Source of the DNA: Micrococcaceae bacterium Sec5.8
Lineage (GTDB): Bacteria; Actinomycetota; Actinomycetes; Actinomycetales; Micrococcaceae
DNA length: 64,000 nt
Direction of reading: 5' to 3'
Assembly: GCA_039636775.1 (NCBI GenBank)
Contig: CP143429.1
Span: 2,232,001-2,296,000, forward strand
Part shown: one piece after another, positions 51,331-61,000 of the stretch
Position numbering within the stretch: position 1 is the first letter of the stretch
Layout of the letters: each line of letters starts with the position of its first letter
Notes under the pieces: generated by a model
What the model saw: only the letters and a program-made list of their open reading frames with translations
Database searches by the model: none
What the model was told of the DNA's origin: nothing
Program-made: the position numbers and the translations under genes

Positions 51331-51993
51331 CTACCCCGGGATCTGGATCCGTGCGGCTTCCTGCATCAGCGGGGTGGAGATCATCACGGTCGAAGCACCG
51401 GCCGCGGTGTCGAAGGCAATGAACCCCCGGGTCTTGTCACCCGGCAGAACGTCGCCGGAGCCAAGCTGGTTGTCCGCAAAGAGGTTCAGATCGGCTTTTC
51501 GCCCGTTGGAGTCCTTGGCCGAGAAGTAGAACGGGTTGGAGCTGGTTTTGCCCGTCTCCGTTTCCCACAGGACGTCCAGGAGCAGGTAGCTTCCACTCTT
51601 GGGTGCCGCCGCGAAGGCAGTAGTCGTCACAGCGTCCGTGCGGACGGCAGAGACAATCGTGATCTTCGCGACGTTGCCGTTGCCCATCTTGACGCTGAAC
51701 GGAGCGCCGACGGCGGGTCCGGCAGGCGCCGCCGGTGGAGCAACCGGGGCAGCCGGCGTTGCGGCCGGCGCAGCAGCTGCCGAAGAAGCAGGTGCCTCTG
51801 CCGCAGGAGCTGAGGTCGCGGCCGCCGGCGAGGCATCGCTGGCCTGCTTGGAGCCCCCGGAACACGAGCCCAGGGCCATGCCCAGCACCAGGACTCCGGC
51901 CGGGATAAGGAAACGCTTCTTTTTGAAGAACGGCCGCGGCTGAGGCGCTGCAAGCGCAGTGGTCAAGGGCTGTTCCGAAAGTTCGTGGGACAT
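51331..51993 (-). CDS. DUF4352-like membrane-anchored or lipoprotein
   Basis: A 220-aa protein: short cytoplasmic N-terminus, a membrane helix (about 27-43) ending in a lipobox-like LGSC, an Ala/Pro-rich linker (about 50-98) and a beta-sandwich domain (about 100-220) of DUF4352/telomeric-repeat-factor-like type (KITIVSAVRT, YLLLDVLWE, FYFSAKDSNGRKADL). Probably exposed on the outer face of the membrane. GGAAAGG precedes the ATG at 51993. Confidence 0.78.
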   Translation of the reverse strand: MSHELSEQPLTTALAAPQPRPFFKKKRFLIPAGVLVLGMALGSCSGGSKQASDASPAAATSAPAAEAPASSAAAAPAATPAAPVAPPAAPAGPAVGAPFSVKMGNGNVAKITIVSAVRTDAVTTTAFAAAPKSGSYLLLDVLWETETGKTSSNPFYFSAKDSNGRKADLNLFADNQLGSGDVLPGDKTRGFIAFDTAAGASTVMISTPLMQEAARIQIPG

Positions 51994-52038
51994 GTGGTGC
52001 CTTTCCAAGGTGAATGAATGATGCGAGGCGTGGAACTG

Positions 52039-52671
52039 TTACTGCTTTTCCCACTTGCCGCAGCGGCTGGACTTGAAGTCCTGCCCGCCGGAGAGCGCCA
52101 CTGAGGGCCGGCCGCCGCCGGGGAGATCGTTGTCAATAATGGTGCTGCCGTTGCTTCCGGTCGCGTAGATGCCCCAGTAGCAGGAGGATTCGACGTCGGC
52201 AGTGGCCCGGTAGGTGCCGGCCTCAAGGTCCTTGCCGACCGTCCAGGTGCCGTCGGCGATGGTGTTGGCCGCCTTGGTCTTCTCGGCGCCGGTCACCGCC
52301 TCTTCGCGTTTTTTGACGGCCGCATCGGCGGTCTTGACGGCCGCATCTACCTTGCCAACCTCAGATTCCCTGGCCGTGAGCTTCGCTTCGCGGGCAGCAT
52401 TGCCGTTCTGAAGGGTGTCGTACTTCGACTTCACCGACTGGTAGTTGGACTGAGCCGAGTCGCGCTCAGACTTCGCAGCGGCTTCCTCCCCCGCCAGCGC
52501 CACGTAGGCGTCGCTGGACCTCGGGTCAGGCAGCGTCGTGCCGAGCACCGTTCCACCGGCCAGGAGCGCGATGGCGGCGACAGCCAGCAGGGCCCGCTTC
52601 TTGCGCGCCGGCTCTAACTTCTCCAGCAACGGCGTCTCGTCCGTTCCGTGGCCCGTGACGGAGTTCAACAT
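52039..52671 (-). CDS. Membrane-anchored coiled-coil protein of unknown function
   Basis: A 210-aa protein: basic cytoplasmic start, one membrane helix (about 27-45), a coiled coil (about 58-125, Ala/Lys/Glu-rich with VKTADAAVKKREEAV) and a C-terminal beta domain (about 135-210). That domain contains GTWTVGKDLEAGTYRATA and Cys residues (CYWGIY, SRCGKW), a pattern seen in actinobacterial secreted proteins. It is 45 bases upstream of the DUF4352 gene on the same strand, so the two are probably co-transcribed. Confidence 0.75.
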   Translation of the reverse strand: MLNSVTGHGTDETPLLEKLEPARKKRALLAVAAIALLAGGTVLGTTLPDPRSSDAYVALAGEEAAAKSERDSAQSNYQSVKSKYDTLQNGNAAREAKLTARESEVGKVDAAVKTADAAVKKREEAVTGAEKTKAANTIADGTWTVGKDLEAGTYRATADVESSCYWGIYATGSNGSTIIDNDLPGGGRPSVALSGGQDFKSSRCGKWEKQ

Positions 52672-52822
52672 GATCTCGTCCTCTCTTTGCTGTAGCTACT
52701 GAGCGGCGGCGGGATACCGGTCCCCCAATGCGTGGTTCCCCGCCGCCGTCGCAGCATCGGAGGATTCCCTCGGCGCTGCAGAACCGAAGCTACGGGGGCC
52801 CTGCACCAGCACGACAAATAGA

Positions 52823-52846
52823 CACTGATAACCCCCCTTATCAGTG
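52823..52846. promoter_or_regulatory. Inverted repeat upstream of the restriction-modification operon
   Basis: CACTGATAA and TTATCAGTG (9-bp perfect arms) are separated by six C residues. It lies 60 bases upstream of the first operon gene and has no adjacent T-run, so it is more likely an operator than a terminator. The HTH-bearing first gene product is a candidate ligand. Confidence 0.6.
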
Positions 52847-52906
52847 CTTCAGCAGGAATGTCACCACATCCCGTTAGGCTTGGGGCGACGTCGTAAGGAG
52901 ACGCAC

Positions 52907-54970
52907 ATGACCAAAGCAGAAGCCCTGCGTATGACCCTTTCCGACGTCGCCGCACTGGCGCAGGTCCAGCGGCCCGTCGTCTCCATGTGGCGCAAACGCA
53001 GTGCCGGGTCAGCTCACCCGTTTCCCGAGCCCGGCGCGCTGGATAGCGGCCGTGAACTGTTCGACGCCGATCAGGTCGCCGGCTGGCTGGATGCAACCGG
53101 ACGCGGCAACAACCCTGATGCCGTGAACGACGCCGCCGCTTTCGCCCGCATACCCGTAACGGCGGCCGGCGGCGTCGAAGGGAACACCCTGGCTGCCCTC
53201 ACCGCCCTCCTGACTCTCAAGGCCATGACAGGAGCCGGGATTGGAACCCTGACCACAGCTGAGCTGCTGGACGCCGCGGACGAGTGCGACCCCGATGATG
53301 TGTTTCTTTACTCGGAACTGGAGGCCCAGGGCGCGTCGCTCGCTGCTACGGCAGCGTTCGCGGACCGGCTGGTGGACAGCGCCTACAACGCACCTGCCGC
53401 CTTTGAACAGCTTTTGGCCGCCCGGTTCCGGGCGGGGCTGCGGGAGCACGCGGATACGGCCCTTACGGAATCTGCCGTGGAGCTTATCGCCGCCGCGGCG
53501 GTCGAACTCTCCGCGGTGCTGGGCGGGAGTCCCGTCTTTGCCGACTCCACCCGCGGCGGCAGCGACCTCCTGATGGGCGTCGTGCACGCTTCCGGCGAGG
53601 GTGCCCCCGTCACCTTTCTGACAGCGGACGACGACGGCGGCGCCGGCCGGCTAGTGCGTCGCCGCCTGCGCGTCCATGGTGTGGACTCCGGACAGATCCT
53701 TGTCGAGACCAGCGGCGAATTCGCCATGCATGGAGCCGTGGTCCATGTGGCGCAGTACCCATCCCCCGGCCAACCAGGCATGGACGCCACCCAGATTCTT
53801 TCCGCGGTGGAACACCTTGTCCTCCAGATGGACGACCAGCAGCGGGCGGTCATCATTGCCCCGGCACGTGTTCTCTGCGATATTCCGCTGGCCGCCGGGG
53901 CCGCGGGCTTGCGTTCGGGGCTGCTGCGCACCGGCCGGGTACGTGCCATTGTCCGGCTGCCCCAGGGCCTACTGCGGTCCAAGCCCCGCGAAGCGCAGGC
54001 GCTGTGGGTGCTGGGACCGTCGTTCGCAAAAGTACCGATTGCGGAACGCTGGACCATGGCGGCGGACCTCAGCGCCTGTGCCCTCACCGACGACGTGAGG
54101 CAGGACCTGGTGAGCGACATGGTCGCCTCTATGGGTAACCGCGCCACCGTGCGCGCCCACTCCTTCAGGTTTGCCCGACTGGTCCAGACCCGTCTGCTGC
54201 TGGCCGCCCGGACATCCCTCGTGGCAGCTCATCACCCCGGGCCGGCTCCGAGTTCCGGCGGCGCGGAGGCTGTCCTTCGCGTCGAGGAACTGGTGCGTCT
54301 GGTCGGAGCCGGAGGACCGAAGCCATCAGCTGACATGGCCGTTCTCCCGGGAGGTCCAGCCACGAAGGCCCAGCCCGCTGCAGTCCAGGGACTTCTGGCC
54401 GCCGGCACCCTGAAATACATCAAGGGGAACCGGATTGTCGATGCGGACCTGGCGCCGGGCGGCACCACACGGGTCCTGGGGCCGGCCGAGCTGCTCCACC
54501 CGCACACCGCACCTACCCGGTACATCAGTTTGCTGAAGTTCGCCGCCAGCAACCCCGGGGGCAGGCTCACCGAGCCCGGCGACGTCGTGTTCTGCACCAG
54601 CCCGCGGCCGGCGGCCACGGTCGACGCTGACGGCGGCTCCGCCGTCGTGTTCCCCGCGAGGGTGCTGCGGATCGACGCAGGGGACCCCGGCGGGCTGCTG
54701 CCCGACGTCGTCGCCGCGGACATCAACGCACTGTCCGGCAGGGACAAGGTCTGGCGGCACTGGCAGCTGCGCCGCGTGCCGGACGCCCAGCGGAAGAAGC
54801 TTGCCGAAACGCTCGCCCGGCTGCAACACGGGCAGCATCTGGCCCGCGAACGCCTCAAACGGCTGGAGGAACTCGCTACCCTGATTACGGACGGCGTAGC
54901 GGGCGGAAGCCTCACCATGACAGACCCCAGCACTAAGCTCGCCGAACCACAGACCGAAGGAACCCAGTAA
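52907..54970 (+). CDS. HTH + degenerate N6-adenine methyltransferase + HsdS-like protein, first gene of the type I R-M operon
   Basis: A 687-aa protein. Residues about 10-62 look like a MerR/XRE-type HTH (LSDVAALAQVQRPVVSMWRK, then FDADQVAGWL). Residues about 140-420 keep the HsdM scaffold, but the SAM motif I is FADSTRGGSD (211-220) instead of D-P-x-x-G-x-G, and the catalytic N-P-P-F is replaced by AQYPSP (282-287); the later RAIVRLPQGLL matches HsdM. Residues about 480-680 resemble an HsdS half with GDVVFCTSPRP and a coiled coil (about 620-665). Its stop overlaps the hsdM ATG. It is probably a catalytically dead accessory or regulatory subunit. CGTAAGGAGA precedes the ATG. Confidence 0.8.
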   Translation: MTKAEALRMTLSDVAALAQVQRPVVSMWRKRSAGSAHPFPEPGALDSGRELFDADQVAGWLDATGRGNNPDAVNDAAAFARIPVTAAGGVEGNTLAALTALLTLKAMTGAGIGTLTTAELLDAADECDPDDVFLYSELEAQGASLAATAAFADRLVDSAYNAPAAFEQLLAARFRAGLREHADTALTESAVELIAAAAVELSAVLGGSPVFADSTRGGSDLLMGVVHASGEGAPVTFLTADDDGGAGRLVRRRLRVHGVDSGQILVETSGEFAMHGAVVHVAQYPSPGQPGMDATQILSAVEHLVLQMDDQQRAVIIAPARVLCDIPLAAGAAGLRSGLLRTGRVRAIVRLPQGLLRSKPREAQALWVLGPSFAKVPIAERWTMAADLSACALTDDVRQDLVSDMVASMGNRATVRAHSFRFARLVQTRLLLAARTSLVAAHHPGPAPSSGGAEAVLRVEELVRLVGAGGPKPSADMAVLPGGPATKAQPAAVQGLLAAGTLKYIKGNRIVDADLAPGGTTRVLGPAELLHPHTAPTRYISLLKFAASNPGGRLTEPGDVVFCTSPRPAATVDADGGSAVVFPARVLRIDAGDPGGLLPDVVAADINALSGRDKVWRHWQLRRVPDAQRKKLAETLARLQHGQHLARERLKRLEELATLITDGVAGGSLTMTDPSTKLAEPQTEGTQ

Positions 54971-56598
54971 TGCCCCCGAAATTAAAGGTGGACCTCGCCC
55001 CGTCCACCATGAAGGAACTCAAGGACACCCTCTGGAAGGCCGCGGACAAGCTGCGCGGCTCCATGGACGCCTCCCAGTACAAGGACGTCATCCTTGGCCT
55101 GGTGTTCCTGAAGTACGTCTCGGATGCCTTCGAGGAGCGGCGCACCCAGATCGTCACGGAGCTGGAAGCCGACGGCCTCAACGAGGACCAGATCGCCCAG
55201 CTGATCGACGACGTCGACGAATACACCGGCCGCGGCGTCTTCTGGGTCCCGGCCCGGGCCCGCTGGGACTACCTCGCGGAGAACGGCAAGGGCCTCGCCG
55301 CCGCCATGGGCGAAGCGCCGAAGAGCATCGGCCAGCTGATCGACGAGGCCATGGACCTCATCATGGGCGCCAACCCCACGCTGGCCGCCACGCTCCCCCG
55401 CATCTTCAACCGCGACAACGTGGACCAGCGCCGCCTCGGCGAGCTCCTGGACCTGCTGAACTCGGCCCGGTTCACCGGCCAGGGCGTCAGCAAGGCCCGC
55501 GACCTGCTCGGCGAGGTCTACGAGTACTTCCTGGAAAAGTTCGCCCGGGCCGAGGGCAAGCGCGGCGGCGAGTTCTACACCCCCGCAGGCGTGGTCCGGG
55601 TCCTCGTGGAGGTACTGGAACCCAACCGTGGGAGGGTTTACGATCCCTGCTGCGGCTCGGGTGGCATGTTTGTCCAGACCGAGAAGTTCCTGGAGCACCA
55701 CCAGAAGGAAGGCTCGGACATCTCGGTCTATGGCCAGGAGCTCAACGAGCGCACCTGGCGGATGGCCAAAATGAACCTCGCCATCCACGGCCTCAACGCC
55801 AACCTCGCCTCCCGCTGGGGCGATACCTTTGCCCGGGATCAGCACCCCGAGCTGACCGGCACCAACGGCGCGGACTTCATCATGGCCAACCCGCCCTTCA
55901 ACATCAAGGACTGGGCCCGCTCCGAATCCGATCCTCGTTGGAAGTACGGTGTCCCCCCGGCCGGCAACGCCAACTACGCCTGGATCCAGCACATCATCTC
56001 CAAGCTCGCTCCCGGCGGCAGCGCCGGCGTGGTCATGGCCAACGGCTCCATGTCCTCCAACTCCGGCGGCGAGGGTGAGATCCGCGCCCAGCTCGTCGAA
56101 GCAGACCTCGTCTCCTGCATGGTGGCGCTGCCCACCCAGCTCTTCCGTTCCACCGGAATTCCGGTGTGCACCTGGTTCTTCGCCAAGGACAAATCGGCAG
56201 GTTCGAAGGGCTCCGCCGACCGCACCGGCCAGGTACTGTTCATCGACGCCCGCAACTTGGGCTACATGGTGGACCGCGCCGAGCGCGCCCTGTCGGACGA
56301 GGACATCGCCAAGATCGCCGGCACCTACCACGCCTGGCGCGGCACGTCCTCCGCCGTTGAAGAAGATCTGACGTACGACGACGAGCCCGGCTTCTGCTAT
56401 TCGGCCACGCTTGCGGAGATCAAGGCCGCCGACTACGCACTGACGCCCGGACGGTACGTCGGGGCGGCGGACGTCGAGGACGACGGCGAGCCCATTGAGG
56501 AGAAGATCGCCCGGTTGTCGAAAGAGCTGTTCGAGCAGTTCGACGAGTCCGAGCGGCTGGCGGCTGTTGTGCGCGAGCAGTTGGGGAGGGTTTCGTGA
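54970..56598 (+). CDS. hsdM: Type I restriction-modification DNA methyltransferase (HsdM)
   Basis: A 542-aa N6-adenine methyltransferase. The N-terminal helical domain (about 10-150) begins LKDTLWKAADKLRGSMDASQYKD. SAM motif I is DPCCGSGGM (225-233), catalytic motif IV NPPF (307-310), and the C-terminal part ends with coiled-coil-like helices that contact HsdS. The ATG shares one base with the stop of the upstream gene, and the stop overlaps the GTG of hsdS by 4 bases, so three genes are translationally coupled. Confidence 0.97.
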   Translation: MPPKLKVDLAPSTMKELKDTLWKAADKLRGSMDASQYKDVILGLVFLKYVSDAFEERRTQIVTELEADGLNEDQIAQLIDDVDEYTGRGVFWVPARARWDYLAENGKGLAAAMGEAPKSIGQLIDEAMDLIMGANPTLAATLPRIFNRDNVDQRRLGELLDLLNSARFTGQGVSKARDLLGEVYEYFLEKFARAEGKRGGEFYTPAGVVRVLVEVLEPNRGRVYDPCCGSGGMFVQTEKFLEHHQKEGSDISVYGQELNERTWRMAKMNLAIHGLNANLASRWGDTFARDQHPELTGTNGADFIMANPPFNIKDWARSESDPRWKYGVPPAGNANYAWIQHIISKLAPGGSAGVVMANGSMSSNSGGEGEIRAQLVEADLVSCMVALPTQLFRSTGIPVCTWFFAKDKSAGSKGSADRTGQVLFIDARNLGYMVDRAERALSDEDIAKIAGTYHAWRGTSSAVEEDLTYDDEPGFCYSATLAEIKAADYALTPGRYVGAADVEDDGEPIEEKIARLSKELFEQFDESERLAAVVREQLGRVS

Positions 56599-57815
56599 GC
56601 GAGCGGCGTGTCACGACGCTTGGCGCCCTCTGCTCAGAAGGCGGCGGAGGGATACAGACTGGACCTTTTGGGAGCCAGCTTCACGCATCCGACTATGTAC
56701 TTTCGGGTGTACCGAGTGTGATGCCGCAAAATATTGGTGACAACGTCATCAGCCAGAGCGGCATCGCCCGAATCCAAGAGTCTGATGCTCTCCGACTGGC
56801 TAAATACCGTTTGAGAGACGGCGATATCGTCTACTCGCGTCGTGGTGACGTTGAGAAGCGCGCACTGGTTCGACGGGAGAATGACGGTTGGCTGTGCGGT
56901 ACCGGTTGTCTTCGAGTGAGGCTCGGGGACCAATCCCCCCACGATCCTGCTTTTCTTTCGTATCTCCTCGGAACGGAGGACTCTCGGGAATGGATAGTGC
57001 GCCACGCAGTCGGTGCCACCATGCCCAATCTCAATACGTCGATTCTCTCGGCTGTCCCCCTCACGGTGCCCGAACCTCGTGTGCAGCGGGCGATTGCGGA
57101 GGTGCTGGGCGCCCTCGACGATAAGATCGCCGCCAACACCAAGCTCGTTCAGACCTCCGCAGCCCTGACTCAAGCGATGTTCTCCTCGGCTGTCGCCACA
57201 TCCTCAGAGGAATCCGTTCTCTCGGAAATCACCGAACTTCTCAGCCGCGGCATTACGCCCAAGTATTCTGACGACAACGACGCAACCGTCATCCTGAACC
57301 AGAAGTGCGTCCGCGGGCAGCGTGTAGATCTGGACCCGGCTCGGCGGACACTTTCCGTCAAAGTCCGTGAAGACAAACTCCTGAAATTGGATGACGTCCT
57401 TGTGAACTCGACGGGACAAGGAACGCTCGGCCGGGTTGCACGATGGACTCACCATGAGAATGTCACGGTCGATTCGCACATCACCATCGTCAGGTTCGAC
57501 CGAAACAAAGTTGATCCTGTATGTGCGGGAGTGGGTCTCCTCGGCTTGCAGCAGACCATCATCGAAATGGGTGAAGGCAGCACTGGACAAACAGAACTGT
57601 CGCGAGTCGAACTCGGAAAACTTCGTATAAGGCTTCCGGATTTCGAAACTCAACGGGCCCTCGGCCGTCGGTTCGCTTCGATGGCGAATATGGAGCGAAT
57701 AAACCTTGAGGAGAACCGTCGCCTGGCAGCCACCCGTGATGCCCTTCTCCCCCAACTCATGTCCGGCAAGCTCCGGGTCCGGGAAGGAGAAACGCTGGTG
57801 GCAGCGGCGGTCTGA
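56595..57815 (+). CDS. hsdS: Type I restriction-modification specificity subunit (HsdS)
   Basis: A 406-aa subunit with two target-recognition domains (about 1-145 and 200-350), each followed by a conserved helical spacer (RAIAEVLGALDDKIAAN at about 176-192; RLAATRDALLPQLMSGKL near the end). It sets the DNA sequence recognised by HsdM and HsdR. Base composition is visibly lower in GC than hsdM, as usual for specificity genes that are exchanged between strains. The GTG start overlaps hsdM. Confidence 0.95.
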   Translation: MSERRVTTLGALCSEGGGGIQTGPFGSQLHASDYVLSGVPSVMPQNIGDNVISQSGIARIQESDALRLAKYRLRDGDIVYSRRGDVEKRALVRRENDGWLCGTGCLRVRLGDQSPHDPAFLSYLLGTEDSREWIVRHAVGATMPNLNTSILSAVPLTVPEPRVQRAIAEVLGALDDKIAANTKLVQTSAALTQAMFSSAVATSSEESVLSEITELLSRGITPKYSDDNDATVILNQKCVRGQRVDLDPARRTLSVKVREDKLLKLDDVLVNSTGQGTLGRVARWTHHENVTVDSHITIVRFDRNKVDPVCAGVGLLGLQQTIIEMGEGSTGQTELSRVELGKLRIRLPDFETQRALGRRFASMANMERINLEENRRLAATRDALLPQLMSGKLRVREGETLVAAAV

Positions 57816-57884
57816 GGGTCCGCTCACCGTCGGTGCCCGCCGATACATTCGTAGTGAAATGACCGCTCAGAGGAGATGGCCCGG

Positions 57885-57971
57885 TCAAATCGCTGCCCGA
57901 AGAATTCGCTTCAACGCTGCCCCAGTATCACCGACCTCGAAGCCGAGCTTTCAGACGATGCCTCGAAGTGA
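57885..57971 (+). pseudogene. C-terminal fossil of a DUF1016/YhcG nuclease gene
   Basis: Between hsdS and hsdR the DNA can be read as PEEFASTLP and, after a +1 shift in a run of four C at 57920-57923, PSITDLEAELSDDASK-stop. This matches the end of the intact DUF1016 protein encoded at 37852-38910 (PKEFAATLPSISELEAELSQGT). About 25 codons survive. DUF1016 genes commonly sit between hsdS and hsdR, so this looks like the scar of a deleted one. The remaining 57972-58062 is the hsdR leader. Confidence 0.82.
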
Positions 57972-58062
57972 TCCCTCGCGGAATTACTTAGCGTGGCTAA
58001 TGGCAGGGATCAACCGGCCGGTTGGATAGGCTGATCAATAAATCGACTTTGGGGGAACAACC

Positions 58063-61000
58063 GTGAGCACCGCACCCGTCAAGATACCGGCCATCGGCTT
58101 TTCCGAGGCTGACTGGGAAGGCGTCGCACTGGACCGGCTGGCCGAGCCGCTCGGCTGGCAGCCCAAAGCCGGCCAGGACATCGCGCCCGGCACGGACCAG
58201 CGCCATTCCTGGGACGAGCTGCTCATCCGGCCGCGCCTGCTCGCTGCCCTGCAGCGGTTCAACCCGGCAGTCCCGGTGCAGTACCTCCAGCAGGCACTCG
58301 CGGAGATCGCCTCACCTAAATCCAACGACGCCCTCGCCGAAAGCCACCGCATCCACGGCTACCTGGTGGACGGCTTCCGGCTCAGCTATATCGACTCCGA
58401 CGGCACTGAGGCCAACCCCACCATCCGGCTGCTCAGCACCGACCCGGACGAGAACGACTGGCTCGCCGTCAACCAGGTCACCCTTCTCCAGGGCGACTAC
58501 AAACGCCGCTTCGACCTCGTGCTCTACTGCAACGGAATGCCCGTCAGCATCATCGAGCTGAAAAAAGCCGGCAGCGCCTCCGCCGACGTCGCCTCCGCGC
58601 ACGCCCAGCTGCAGACCTACCTCCGCGAATTCCCCATGGCGTTCCGCTTCTGTGTCTTCACCCTCGCCTCCGACGGCATCGAGGCCAAGTACGGGACGCC
58701 GTTCACGCCCCTGAACCATTTCTCCCCCTGGAACGTGGACGACGACGGCGTGCCCGTGGCGCCCGGTTACATGGAAGACGGCGAGGCCGTCACCGCCCTG
58801 GAAACCGCCCTGCACGGGCTGTACAACCAGACCCGCTTCCTGCAGGTGCTGCAGAGTTTCACGGCGTTTGACGGCGGCCCGGAGGGACTGACCAAGCGGA
58901 TCGCCAAGCCGCACCAGTACTTCGCCGTGACCAAGGCCGTGGGCAGCACCGTCCAGGCCGTGGAGAGCAACGGCAAGGCCGGCGTCGTCTGGCACACTCA
59001 GGGCTCGGGCAAGTCGATGGAGATGGAGCTCTACACCAACTTGGTGGCCCGGCACCCCCGGCTGAAGAACCCCACCGTCGTCGTCATCACGGACCGCAAC
59101 GAACTCGACGGGCAGCTGTTCGAGGGTTTCGCCCGCAGCCTGCTGCTGGCCGAATCCCCCAAGCAGATCAAGAAGCGCTCCGAGCTGCGCGAGGAACTCT
59201 CCAACCGCACCACCGGTGGGATCTACTTCACCACACTGCAGAAGTTCGGCCGCAGCAAGGCCGAGAAGGACGCCGGCACCGACCACCCGCTGCTGTCCGA
59301 CCGGCGGAACATCATCGTGGTGGTGGACGAGGCGCACCGTTCCCATTACGACGACCTCGACGGCTACGCCCGGCACCTGCGCGATGCCCTCCCGCACGCC
59401 ACGCTGATCGCCTTCACCGGCACCCCGATCTCGTTCGACGACCGCAACACCCAGGACGTCTTCGGCGACTACATCGACGTCTACGACCTCTCCCGCGCCG
59501 TGGAGGACGGCGCCACCGTGCCGGTCTACTTCGAGCCGCGGCTGATCAAGGTGGGCTTGGCCTCCGAGGTCACCGAGGAAATCCTGGACCGGGCCGCCGA
59601 TGAGGCGACCTTGGGCCTGGACGACACCGAGCGGGCGCGGATCGAGGCGAGCGTCGCCGTCGTGAACGCCGTCTATGGTGCGCCGCAGCGGATCGCGGCG
59701 CTGGCCGCAGATCTGGTGGCGCACTGGGAGAACCGCAGCGCCCGGATGCACAAGTTCATCGAGGCGCCGGGCAAGGCCATGATCGTCGGCGGCACGCGGG
59801 AAATCTGCGCGAAGCTGTACACGGCGATCGTGGAACTGCGGCCGGACTGGCACTCCGACGACCTGGGCAAGGGCAGGATCAAGGTGGTCTACTCGGGGAA
59901 CGCAACCGATGTTCCCCCGGTCTCCGACCATGTGCGCCGCGATTCCGCGAATGCGCTGATCAAGGAACGCCTCAAGGACGTGGACGACGAGCTGGAGCTG
60001 GTGATCGTCAAGGACATGATGCTCACCGGCTACGACTCCCCGCCCCTGCACACCCTGTACCTGGACCGGCCGCTGAAGGGCGCGCTGCTCATGCAGACCC
60101 TGGCCCGGGTGAACCGCACCTTCCGCGGCAAGGAGGACGGGCTGCTGGTGGCGTACGCCCCACTGGCGGAGAACTTGGCGAAGGCGCTGAGCGAGTACAC
60201 GAAGGACGACCGGGCGAACAAGCCGGTGGGGAAGAACATTGATGAGGCGGTCGCACTGGTCCGTGACCGAGTGCAGGCTTGCCGTGTCTTGCTGGCTGGC
60301 TACGACTGGAAGGCCGTCTGGCACAAGGGCGGACCGAGGGCCTTCCTCAATGCGACTTGGGGCTCGGTGAACTACCTTCGAGATGTTCACACTCCCGGAA
60401 ATTCACCCGCAGACGGCGAAGAAACGCTGTCTGCACGCTATCGCAGCACTTCCGGTCAGCTTGCACGGGCATGGGCGCTTTGTTCGGGCAAGGCCGATCT
60501 CGAACCACTCCGTCCGGAAATTGCCGTCTATGAAGAGATTCGCGTGTGGATGGCCAAGATGGATGCGCAGGAGCGGCAGGCAAACGGCCAGCCGGTCCCC
60601 GCACAAATTCAGCGGCTTCTTGGAGAGTTGATCGCTGGCGCGACCGCTTCGGGCGAGGTGCTGGACATCTATGAGGCCGCCGGCATGCCAAAGCCCTCTC
60701 TGGATGATCTGACGCCGGAGTTCATTGCCAAGACCCAGCAGGCGCGGAACCCGCAGCTGGCCATCGAGGCACTGCGGAAGCTCATCGCTGACGAGACCGT
60801 TACGGCCACACGGAACAACGTGATCCGGCAGCGGGCATTCTCCGAACGCATTACCGAGCTGATGAAGAAGTACACCAACCAGCAGCTGACCTCGGCCGAG
60901 GTCATCGCCGAGCTGGTGGAGCTGGCGCGGGAGGTGGCGTTGGAGAGTAACCGGGGTTCCCGTTTTACTCCCCCGCTGAACTCCGACGAGCTCGCCTTCT

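Noticed and set aside
52907..54970. BREX/PGL methyltransferase (PglX) or active type IIG enzyme
   Set aside because: The protein has HsdM-like and HsdS-like parts but no NPPF/NPPY motif and no intact SAM motif, and no other BREX gene is nearby.
54982..56331. A 449-codon open frame antisense to hsdM
   Set aside because: Same reason: a shadow of hsdM, whose motifs I and IV are intact on the plus strand.
58312..60390. A 692-codon open frame antisense to hsdR
   Set aside because: It is the mirror of GC-rich codons in a well-supported gene; its protein is low-complexity Val/Gly/His/Asp-rich with no recognisable domain or ribosome-binding site.
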